A DNA stretch of 19,579 nt from positions 1-19,579 of the forward strand of contig DEHS01000062.1 of the NCBI GenBank assembly GCA_002352055.1, read 5' to 3'. Source of the DNA: Legionellaceae bacterium UBA2794 (GTDB lineage: Bacteria > Pseudomonadota > Gammaproteobacteria > Legionellales > Legionellaceae). Positions 1-6,898 of the stretch are shown in pieces. The position numbers were made by a program, and so were the translations under genes. The notes under the pieces are model-generated. The model worked only from the letters and a program-made list of their open reading frames with translations, was not told the origin of the DNA and did no database searches. The stretch's first letter is position 1. The number at the start of each line of letters is the position of its first letter.

Positions 1-1250
1 TGGAGGCTGGCGACCGTCCTATTGATGTTTCGACTTCCCGGGGTTCACGATTCAGAGAAGTCGAGGGGCCAAGCGTGATCACCTTGAACACGACCGAACA
101 CTTGATCTTACCGATCGGTCCCAACATGGCCGTCGGCGCGCCGGGTGGCCGGACTCTGGCGACGGAGCACCTCCGCCAGGGCCTCGATCTGGATCGGCTT
201 GGCAAGGTAGTCATCCATGCCGGCTGCGAGGCAGCGCTCCCGGTCCCCGGACATGGCATTGGCGGTCAGCGCCACGATCGGCACGCGTTTTCCGGGATGC
301 TCGCGAGCACGAATCGCACGGGTGGCCTCATACCCGTCCATTTCCGGCATCTGGCAGTCCATCAACACCAGATCGAAATCCCCGGCGCCGCAGATCTCCA
401 CTGCTTCCCGTCCGTCGACGGCGATGCCGACTTCGCATCCGCAGTGCTCGAGGATCGCCAGGGCCACCGCCCGATTCACCGGGTTGTCCTCTACCAACAG
501 CACGCGCAGGCCGGGGCTGGGCGGGGCCGCCGCGCCTCCCGGCGACTCGGCGGGGGACGCTGGTTTCGCCGGCATCTCATCCCGCCCCTCCACCGGGGTG
601 ACCGGCAGCGTAAACCAGAACGTCGAACCTTCACCCAGGGTGCTCTCGACGCCTATCTGACCGCCCATCAGCGTCACCAGCTCGCGCGAAACGGCCAGCC
701 CCAGACCCGTTCCCCCGAATCGGCGGCTCATCGTCCCGTCCGCTTGGGAAAAGGGCTTGAAGAGCTTTGCCACGGCCTTCGAGTCCATCCCGATTCCGGT
801 ATCGCGGACGGTGAAGCGCAATACCAGTGCACCGGAACGGTCGGCGCCGCTTCCGTGGGGCCCTCCCTCAACCGACAGTTCGACCTCTCCCCGCTCGGTG
901 AACTTCACGGCATTACCGATCAGGTTGGTCAGGATCTGCCGCAGCCGGCCAGCATCGGTGTGGACCATGGTTGGCAACTCGGGGGAGAGGCGCAAGTGAA
1001 TTGCAACGTTTTTCTTCTGCGCCGGCACGGCGAGGAACTCGGCCACCTCCATCGATAGGGCGCGCCAGTCGCAGGCGGAGATATCCAGTTCAAGACGGCC
1101 GGCTTCAATTTTTGCGAAGTCCAGGATGTCGTTGAGAATACGCAGCAGCGCCAGAGCCGATCCATGGATCTGGCGTACCTGCGCTTGCTGGCCCGGATCG
1201 AGCGGGGTGTGCAGCAACAGCTCGGTCATTCCGATCACCCCGTTCATCGG
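1..1250. other. High-GC segment of foreign composition (or chimeric join)
   Basis: From base 1 to about 1250 GC is near 65% (39 of 60 bases at 181-240), against about 38% just beyond it (23 of 60 at 1561-1620) and throughout the rest of the window. The change happens within a few tens of bases at the kinase H-box. The reading frame stays intact across the boundary. No transposase, integrase or tRNA is visible at the junction. The segment holds the HisKA helix 2, HATPase and receiver domains and about 107 bases downstream of the stop. Confidence 0.85.
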
Positions 1251-2180
1251 GGTGCGAATTTCATGGCTCATGTTCGCTATGAACTCTGATTTTTGCCGGC
1301 TTTTTTCTTCGGTCTTTTTCTTATCAAGGGATAGCTCAATATTTTTTTCTTCGAGTAATTCCAGGCTTTGCTGCAAATCTTCCGTAGCCTCTTCGATATG
1401 TTGGGTTAAATCACGGACCGTGCTTAGATACTGTTTTTGCAAATGCGCGCACCCTTGCTCAATGGTACCTAACTCTCCTTTGCTGCTGACCCTGATTTCA
1501 GTTTCAAATTCGTTACTTAGAATTTGTTTCATGCTACGACGAAGACGTGATATAGGCAGATAAATCTGCTTGGAGAGGAAATAGTGGATGGTTAAACCCA
1601 TTAATAAACCAAACAGAGTAATAAAGATGGTCACGATGAGCATTTGATAACGCTTAATCAACATGGATTGCGTATCAATATCAATCGAAAGCCAGCCAAG
1701 AATATCATCGGCTTGAAAAGCAACAGGGCTTGGGATGTGTTTGAAAGGGGTTTCAGAGTACAGATTGAATTTGGGTATGGTAATAGGGGCGATAAAATTA
1801 ATCGTAAAAGGATTTATCTGTTTGCTTTCAATATAATCACCTGTAAAGTCAGGAGGATTAAATGGTTTGTGTATGGAATGCTTCCCGCCACGATAAGCGA
1901 GGAGTTGGCCACTGGCATTATAAAAGGCCAGGGCTTTAACTTCAGGATTAATGGTAGATGCGTTTATAAGGCCTTGTAAGGTTCGATCATCGTGACGCAA
2001 CATGGCAAATTGTGCGGCTGGAATTAATTGCCGAATGTATGCTTCCCCTAAACGGGACATATGTTGTTTTAAATCTTTTCCGAATTGGCCGTTATAAAAT
2101 ACCGCAAACAACAGCGCGACCAGAAAAGCCGGAATGAGGGTAGTGATTCGTAACTGATATTTAATACCAATACTTTTCAA
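108..2180 (-). CDS. LetS/BarA-like hybrid sensor histidine kinase with a high-GC replaced C-terminal half, no Hpt
   Basis: Inner-membrane hybrid sensor kinase. The frame opens at 2234, but I prefer the TTG at 2180 (690 aa): a GGGAG lies 5 bases upstream and the product starts MKSIGIKYQL, as LetS-type proteins do. No Shine-Dalgarno precedes the ATG at 2234. In numbering from 2234: TM1 about 30-47, periplasmic sensor about 48-195, TM2 about 196-219, HAMP about 220-272, coiled coil about 275-315, HisKA with phospho-His H324 (SHEIRTPMNG), HATPase with N-box near 441, DTGIGM 478-483 and FGGTGLGL 506-513, then a receiver with D626, T657 and K679. The protein ends after the receiver; BarA/LetS kinases are about 900 aa and end in an Hpt domain. 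H324 becomes H306 from the TTG start, close to the His307 I recall for L. pneumophila LetS. Codons 5' of the H-box are AT-rich; those 3' of it are very GC-rich. The gene is therefore a mosaic or an assembly join. Domain calls are secure; functional identity as LetS is not. Confidence 0.85.
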   Translation of the reverse strand: MKSIGIKYQLRITTLIPAFLVALLFAVFYNGQFGKDLKQHMSRLGEAYIRQLIPAAQFAMLRHDDRTLQGLINASTINPEVKALAFYNASGQLLAYRGGKHSIHKPFNPPDFTGDYIESKQINPFTINFIAPITIPKFNLYSETPFKHIPSPVAFQADDILGWLSIDIDTQSMLIKRYQMLIVTIFITLFGLLMGLTIHYFLSKQIYLPISRLRRSMKQILSNEFETEIRVSSKGELGTIEQGCAHLQKQYLSTVRDLTQHIEEATEDLQQSLELLEEKNIELSLDKKKTEEKSRQKSEFIANMSHEIRTPMNGVIGMTELLLHTPLDPGQQAQVRQIHGSALALLRILNDILDFAKIEAGRLELDISACDWRALSMEVAEFLAVPAQKKNVAIHLRLSPELPTMVHTDAGRLRQILTNLIGNAVKFTERGEVELSVEGGPHGSGADRSGALVLRFTVRDTGIGMDSKAVAKLFKPFSQADGTMSRRFGGTGLGLAVSRELVTLMGGQIGVESTLGEGSTFWFTLPVTPVEGRDEMPAKPASPAESPGGAAAPPSPGLRVLLVEDNPVNRAVALAILEHCGCEVGIAVDGREAVEICGAGDFDLVLMDCQMPEMDGYEATRAIRAREHPGKRVPIVALTANAMSGDRERCLAAGMDDYLAKPIQIEALAEVLRRQSPATRRADGHVGTDR

Positions 2181-2212
2181 AAGAACTCCCTGAGGCTGTG
2201 TTTCATGTGCAT
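2177..2212 (-). CDS. Candidate 11-codon leader ORF overlapping the kinase start
   Basis: The ORF MHMKHSLREFF follows a full AAGGAG (2218-2223) 5 bases before its ATG. Its TGA (2177-2179) overlaps the proposed TTG start of the kinase (2178-2180) by two bases in a different frame, the classic arrangement for termination-reinitiation coupling. It is far too short to score as a gene on composition. The support is the strong ribosome site with no other suitable start and the exact overlap. It could equally be a chance product of a relocated ribosome site. Confidence 0.4.
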   Translation of the reverse strand: MHMKHSLREFF

Positions 2213-2282
2213 GAACGCTCCTTGTTCGTACCATAATGGAAGGCTTAAGTCATCTGCCACAGAGTTCAATGAAGTCTCATCT

Positions 2283-2310
2283 TTGCGTTGCTGTTAAAGT
2301 CAGCTATTAT
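2283..2310 (+). promoter_or_regulatory. Candidate sigma70 promoter for gltX
   Basis: TTGCGT (2283-2288) and TATTAT (2305-2310) are separated by 16 bases, about 37 bases before the gltX start codon. Prediction by eye only; the -35 matches four of six positions and the -10 five of six. Confidence 0.45.
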
Positions 2311-2335
2311 AGCCCGATTATTTTATTCCTTACAA
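2305..2335 (-). promoter_or_regulatory. Candidate sigma70 promoter for the sensor kinase
   Basis: On the minus strand TTGTAA (2330-2335) and a perfect TATAAT (2306-2311) are separated by 18 bases. The start of transcription would fall near 2299, giving about an 85-base leader before the small upstream ORF. The -10 lies on the same bases as the -10 proposed for gltX on the other strand. Confidence 0.5.
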
Positions 2336-2346
2336 CGGAAGATATT

Positions 2347-3765
2347 ATGACTGTTAGAACACGATTTGCGCCAAGTCCCACTGGATTTTTACATGTTGGG
2401 GGGGTACGAACTGCTTTATTTTCCTGGCTCTATGCCAAACGCCATAAAGGTACCTTCATATTGCGCATTGAGGATACAGACAGGGAACGTTCCACGCAAG
2501 AATCCGTGCAGGCTATTTTGGATGGGATGTCCTGGTTGGGCATGGATTGTGATGAAGGCCCTTATTATCAAACGGATCGGTATGCACGTTACGATGAGAT
2601 AGCCCAACAATTTTTGGATGAAGGAAAAGCATATCGCTGCACCTGCAGCAAGGAACGTCTAGAAAGTTTACGTGAGTCACAATTGGCTGCCAAAGAGAAA
2701 CCACGTTATGACGGGCATTGCCGTGAGAAGAATCTTACTTCAACAGATGTCCCTTATGTTATTCGTTTTAAAAACCCTCAGACAGGTGTTGTTACCTTTT
2801 GTGATGAGGTATATGGTGATATTCATGTAGATAATAAAGAATTGGATGATTTGATTTTAGTGCGTTCTGATGGACATCCGACTTATAATTTTGCGGTGGT
2901 TATTGATGATATGGACATGGATATTACCCATGTCATTCGTGGTGATGATCATATAAACAATACACCCAGACAGATTAATCTGTTCAAAGCCCTTAACGCG
3001 CCCGTGCCAGTATTTGCCCATTTACCGATGATCCTTGGTGAAGATGGCAAGCGTTTATCTAAAAGGCATGGCGCAGTCAGTGTTTTGGAATTTAAAACGT
3101 TAGGTGTTTTACCTCATGCATTATTAAATTATCTTGTACGACTGGGATGGTCTCATGGCGATCAGGAAATCTTTAGCATTGCAGAGATGATCTCACATTT
3201 CGATTTAAAAAGTGTGAGTAGAGGGGTTTCAAGTTTTAATTACGACAAACTGTATTGGTTAAATCAACACTATCAAAAAAGCGACTCTCCGGAATCTGTT
3301 GCTGCTGCGTTAAAGTGGCATTTTGATGAGGCGGGTATTGATATAAGCAAAGGTCCTGACTTGAGTGAATTGGTCGCGGTGCAGGCGGAACGTTGCAAAT
3401 CTTTGGCTGAGATGTGTGACATGAGCCACTATTTTTTTAGTGATAGTATTGAATACGATGAAGATGCAGTAAAAAAGCATCTAAGACCGGTGATTTTAGA
3501 GCCTCTTAATGCTCTATTTAGTCGATTTCAAGCTTTAAATGAATGGACTAAAGATGCAATTCAGGAGTGTATCAATGATGTAAGCGCTCAATTTGATATA
3601 AATATGAGTAAAATTGCCCAACCTCTTCGAGTTGCCGTAACAGGCTCAGGAATGTCCCCATCAATTGATATGACCCTTACATTAATAGGTAAGCAAAGGG
3701 TGCTTGCTCGTATGGAAGTCGCTTTGGCAAAAATTCGTGACCGAGCAGCTAATGCCCAAGGTTAA
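2347..3765 (+). CDS. gltX: Glutamyl-tRNA synthetase
   Basis: Class I aminoacyl-tRNA synthetase that charges tRNA(Glu) in the cytoplasm; 472 aa, the usual length. The frame is open from 2236, but the family N-terminus MTVRTRFAPSPTG starts at 2347 and has a GGAAG 6 bases upstream, so the longer start is rejected. The HIGH-type motif is FLHVGG (residues 14-19) and the KMSKS-type motif is KRLSKR (235-240). The zinc-binding insertion keeps C98, C100 and C125, but position 127, a His zinc ligand in E. coli GluRS, is Glu here. The C-terminal helical anticodon-binding domain is complete. It is transcribed divergently from the sensor kinase through a 110-base region in which the two predicted promoters share a -10. 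A single gene of normal composition for this window. Confidence 0.97.
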   Translation: MTVRTRFAPSPTGFLHVGGVRTALFSWLYAKRHKGTFILRIEDTDRERSTQESVQAILDGMSWLGMDCDEGPYYQTDRYARYDEIAQQFLDEGKAYRCTCSKERLESLRESQLAAKEKPRYDGHCREKNLTSTDVPYVIRFKNPQTGVVTFCDEVYGDIHVDNKELDDLILVRSDGHPTYNFAVVIDDMDMDITHVIRGDDHINNTPRQINLFKALNAPVPVFAHLPMILGEDGKRLSKRHGAVSVLEFKTLGVLPHALLNYLVRLGWSHGDQEIFSIAEMISHFDLKSVSRGVSSFNYDKLYWLNQHYQKSDSPESVAAALKWHFDEAGIDISKGPDLSELVAVQAERCKSLAEMCDMSHYFFSDSIEYDEDAVKKHLRPVILEPLNALFSRFQALNEWTKDAIQECINDVSAQFDINMSKIAQPLRVAVTGSGMSPSIDMTLTLIGKQRVLARMEVALAKIRDRAANAQG

Positions 3766-3791
3766 CTGTAAAAAGTGTCTTTTAAGTTGGA

Positions 3792-3817
3792 TAATGCCGC
3801 AAATGATTGCGGTATTA
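3792..3817. terminator. Hairpin between convergent gltX and F-box gene
   Basis: An 11-bp stem (3792-3802 with 3807-3817, one G-T pair) closes a four-base loop, 26 bases past the gltX stop. No clear T-run follows on either strand, so it is at best a weak bidirectional terminator. Confidence 0.45.
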
Positions 3818-3864
3818 CCCAATAAATATCCTGTAACTCCACTAAATGCAATAAAGAGATAAAG

Positions 3865-4452
3865 CTAAGGATTTGTGGATTCGATTCTCTCTATGGCTTG
3901 TATTTCTGGAACGCTCCTTAATTGGCCACGACAAAGATCTAGTTCTCTTTTTAATTTTATATCCCAAGGTTCCAAACATTTCTGAACCGTCCAATAGAAA
4001 AGCATAGATAATCCAACACAGCCTAGAGATAAAAGAGTACCAGCATACATAGAGGTTATAATATTAGCATCCAGTGATAAGAAGATATTGTAAGATACAT
4101 GTACAGATTTAAAAAAAAGGCAAATAGACAGTAGGTTAAGGGTAATAAATCCAGAGGAATTGTATTCCAAAGCGGTAAAGGTCCTTATTCGTTCAATCTG
4201 GGTTATATGTTTTTTTTGTTTTACATAAAAAAAACGTTCTTGAATAGTTTTACTAATTTCTGGCAACTTTTTATGGAGTTGATTCCCATCAGCGCTTTCT
4301 GGATGTATTTTATAAACTGCATTGGCAAGCCAGGAATGCATTTTTTTGTTAACTTGTGATATTGTAATCACCGATTTTGGGTCTCTGACTCGTGCAAATA
4401 TAAAGTCGATGATCTCCGGTGGTAATTCTGGTAGTTCTGGTATTTTAGGCAT
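3865..4452 (-). CDS. F-box protein with two predicted membrane helices (candidate secreted effector)
   Basis: 195 aa. Residues 7-42 read as an F-box: LPELPPEIIDFIFARV, then DPKSVITISQVNKKMHSWL, matching the pattern LPxEiixxIfxxl-D-x-l-x-V-kk-W. F-boxes bind SKP1 in eukaryotic SCF ubiquitin ligases; bacteria have no SCF, and Legionella uses F-box effectors delivered by Dot/Icm to recruit host ubiquitination. After a basic linker (about 75-95) come two hydrophobic stretches, about 101-114 and 133-156. The second is a clear helix. The tail is charged and Glu-rich. No substrate-binding repeats (ankyrin, LRR) are present, so the target would have to be bound by the tail or be a membrane protein. 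CAGGAG lies about 15 bases from the ATG, longer than ideal. Secretion and host function are inferred from the family, not shown. Confidence 0.72.
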   Translation of the reverse strand: MPKIPELPELPPEIIDFIFARVRDPKSVITISQVNKKMHSWLANAVYKIHPESADGNQLHKKLPEISKTIQERFFYVKQKKHITQIERIRTFTALEYNSSGFITLNLLSICLFFKSVHVSYNIFLSLDANIITSMYAGTLLSLGCVGLSMLFYWTVQKCLEPWDIKLKRELDLCRGQLRSVPEIQAIERIESTNP

Positions 4453-4665
4453 AATTATTCTATGACTCTCCTGTTGAGTGAACTCTAAGTGAAAGCTTTA
4501 TTTGAGTAAAGGGAACATTAAATTTTTTTTGTTAAAGCGTGCGATTTGTCATAATAGAATTATGAAATAATAATGATTAAGATTCATTTTGAATAGATAA
4601 ATTATCGATAGTAATCATTATTCAATTCAGGATAAGATAGAAATTATTTAAATGGAATTTCCTCA

Positions 4666-5922
4666 ATGAAAATCAAAAAAATAATCGTATGTCTCGCTTT
4701 GAACTTTGGATTGACCCCTATAATTAACGCAACTGAATCATTGCCGAGTCTTAAGGAGTCTATGCAAAAGGTAGTGAATGAATATTATCAACAATATCGT
4801 CAATCAGAGCGTTTCACAGCACTTGCAGCATCTGTTCTTATTCCACAGACCAACCAGGCTAACACGCATCAAATCGAAACCGTGGTGATGGGCTCCAAAG
4901 GATTGCCCCCGTTTACCCAACCCATAACTGCAGATGATTTATTTGAGATTGGCAGTATAACCAAATCATTCACGGCGCTCATGCTATTGCAATTGCAGGC
5001 AGAGGGTAAATTATCGATGCAAGACAAGCTGGGTAAGTGGCTACCACAATATCCAAATTGGCAAGACGTGACCATTACCCAGTTGCTTAATATGACGAGT
5101 GGCATTCCTAATTATTCTGAAGATCCCGTTTTTGAGAAAAAAATGGATGCAGATTTGAAACGGGTCTGGACTAACGAGGAGTTACTCACTTATGCCCATC
5201 CTGAATTGCCTTTGAAAATTAATAAAGACAACCGTTACGAATATTGTAATTCAAACTACATCTTAGCGGCGATGATCATCGAAAAAGCGACAAATGATAC
5301 CTATGCCAATCAATTGAGCACGCGAATTATTAATGCAAAAAATGGTCTTAATAATACTTATTATCCAGCCGGTGCACAAAGCGTCGCACGTCAGACTGCT
5401 CTCTCTCCACGCAAAATTCATGGTTATTTCTATGATGATAAGACCGGAAAGGATGTGGATGTATTTAATAATAATTTAACCTGGGCAGGTGCGGCGGGAG
5501 CCATAGTTGCAAATACTGCTGATGTGATCAGATGGGTGCAGTTACTTTATCATGGATCTTTAATTCCTGCGCCTTATAGGGAAAAAGCATTAACTGAACT
5601 AGAAAGCGTCGTTTCTATGAAAACGGGTCAATCTATTACGGGAGTTAATGAAAAAGATCCTGGTGGATTCGGGTTAGGGGTTGGTGAATATTATGATAAA
5701 GAAATAAAACAACCTTTTTGGGTTTATCAGGGGAGTACTCTTGGATTTCGAGTCATGTATTTTTGGAGTGCCTGTAATGATGTAACAACCGTTGTTGCCA
5801 TAAATAGTAAGGGAAGCGAAGGTAAAACCGATTCAAAATTAGGCAATCATATTCTAGAGGCTAACGTAGACTTATATAAAGCAGTTATTAAACTCTATCC
5901 TGATTTAAAATGTGACGTGTAA
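4666..5922 (+). CDS. Secreted serine hydrolase, beta-lactamase (class C)/S12 family
   Basis: 418 aa. Residues 1-22 form a signal peptide (MKIKK, hydrophobic core, NA at the end), so the protein is probably periplasmic or secreted. The family active site is visible: SITK at 97-100 supplies the nucleophile Ser97 and Lys100, and YCN at 193-195 is the Tyr-x-Asn element. The third motif (KTG or HTG in relatives) appears as QGSTLGF near the C-terminus, which is non-canonical for a true AmpC. The family also includes D-alanyl-D-alanine carboxypeptidases, D-aminopeptidases and EstB-type esterases. The fold is secure; beta-lactamase activity cannot be claimed. A GGAA lies 9 bases from the ATG. It converges on serB with 9 bases between stops. 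Confidence 0.85.
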   Translation: MKIKKIIVCLALNFGLTPIINATESLPSLKESMQKVVNEYYQQYRQSERFTALAASVLIPQTNQANTHQIETVVMGSKGLPPFTQPITADDLFEIGSITKSFTALMLLQLQAEGKLSMQDKLGKWLPQYPNWQDVTITQLLNMTSGIPNYSEDPVFEKKMDADLKRVWTNEELLTYAHPELPLKINKDNRYEYCNSNYILAAMIIEKATNDTYANQLSTRIINAKNGLNNTYYPAGAQSVARQTALSPRKIHGYFYDDKTGKDVDVFNNNLTWAGAAGAIVANTADVIRWVQLLYHGSLIPAPYREKALTELESVVSMKTGQSITGVNEKDPGGFGLGVGEYYDKEIKQPFWVYQGSTLGFRVMYFWSACNDVTTVVAINSKGSEGKTDSKLGNHILEANVDLYKAVIKLYPDLKCDV

Positions 5923-5931
5923 TAGGAGTGT

Positions 5932-6687
5932 TTATTTAACTTTTACCTCACCAGAACTTAATGCATGCAGCCCAGTCTGGTAAAGGTTCAATTCATCACC
6001 TTTAAGTCGATGTGTTTCTTCTTGTGTCAAAATTAATGGCAGGATTGGGGTCATGGATTTTGACCGAATGTAATAATCGCAAAGCTTGTGCATGTTTGCT
6101 CGATATGCCATACCGCCATAGCCAATGAACCGGGTGACTAAATGATGAATGGAATAGTCATTAAGGCCGTCACCAATGAATACTAAATTCGGATGAGTTT
6201 TAATTATTTTATTGATAACTGTTCGCTTGCCATCATTATGGGTCAACGGTGATGCATGATCATAATCCCGATAACTGCCGTCTTCGTGAAAGGTTATATC
6301 TACCGCAAATATGTTTTCTGAAGGAATGTTGAGTAACTCTCCGAAGATGGCAATAGAAGGATGTAATCCGGAAGAGAGCAGGTATATTTCTTTATTTAGC
6401 CGTTTTAATAAGCTAATAATGGCTAAAATGTCGGGTGTCAAGTGCTCGTAATATAACTGGCCCAAATTTAAGACCTGTTCGCGAGTGGGGTTAACTAAAT
6501 TTAAGCGGTTTTGATATAAAATTGGGTTTAATCCTGATGAGCCCATGGCCTCGGCTGTCATCTTTTGCACAATACTCCCTACATGATGCTGTTTCGCTAA
6601 TTCATCAATTCCTTCAATAGAACTTAAAGTGCTGTCGCAGTCAAATACAACTGCTTGAACTGGTTTTTTTAATTGCCATGTGGTCAT
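5932..6687 (-). CDS. serB: Phosphoserine phosphatase (HAD family)
   Basis: 251 aa. Hydrolyses O-phospho-L-serine to serine, the last step of the phosphorylated serine pathway. HAD motifs are in order: DCDST (D16 nucleophile, D18 acid/base), EGIDELA just after, LSSG at 104-107 (motif II), K154, and GDGLND at 172-177 (motif III). The frame extends to a TTG at 6705, but the ATG at 6687 has GGTG about 5 bases upstream and starts at the normal distance before motif I, so I use it. No ACT domain, consistent with the short SerB type. It is transcribed divergently from serA across about 210 bases, which strongly supports the serine-biosynthesis role over other HAD phosphatases. Confidence 0.85.
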   Translation of the reverse strand: MTTWQLKKPVQAVVFDCDSTLSSIEGIDELAKQHHVGSIVQKMTAEAMGSSGLNPILYQNRLNLVNPTREQVLNLGQLYYEHLTPDILAIISLLKRLNKEIYLLSSGLHPSIAIFGELLNIPSENIFAVDITFHEDGSYRDYDHASPLTHNDGKRTVINKIIKTHPNLVFIGDGLNDYSIHHLVTRFIGYGGMAYRANMHKLCDYYIRSKSMTPILPLILTQEETHRLKGDELNLYQTGLHALSSGEVKVK

Positions 6688-6766
6688 TTTATCACCAAAA
6701 TTCAATTTTTGTTCATTAGTTTAAGCAGTCTTGTTTTTAATCAGAGACTCTTCTAAAGCATAGCAA

Positions 6767-6772
6767 ATTATA
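6767..6772 (-). promoter_or_regulatory. Candidate -10 box for serB
   Basis: A perfect TATAAT reads on the minus strand, about 80 bases before the serB start. No convincing -35 lies 16-18 bases further upstream, so it would need an activator or be fortuitous. Confidence 0.3.
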
Positions 6773-6898
6773 TTGATCTCGCTGACAGGTTATGTTTTTT
6801 AAATGAGGATACGGTGTATTTGAGGCGGTAAATGAGCAATAATTGTGCTATTTTTATACTATGGTTGACATCATTTCAGAAATTCATTAAGGGAAATT

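Noticed and set aside
1..91. Minus-strand frame from GTG at 91, open to the left edge (VFKVITLGPSTSLNREPR)
   Set aside because: Only about 30 codons, no ribosome site and no recognisable motif; could be the start of a gene beyond the edge but cannot be supported.
75..1058. Long plus-strand frames across the high-GC segment (also 217-660)
   Set aside because: They lie opposite the kinase domains, whose motifs are all recognisable on the minus strand. High GC alone makes long opposite-strand frames.
4529..4555. Promoter TTGTTA/CATAAT between the F-box gene and the S12 hydrolase
   Set aside because: Spacer of 15 and poor matches; the region is AT-rich enough to give such matches by chance.
6865..6870. 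Perfect TTGACA upstream of serA
   Set aside because: A -10 at the right distance would put transcription start on the start codon, and no -10-like sequence is there, although a Shine-Dalgarno is present.
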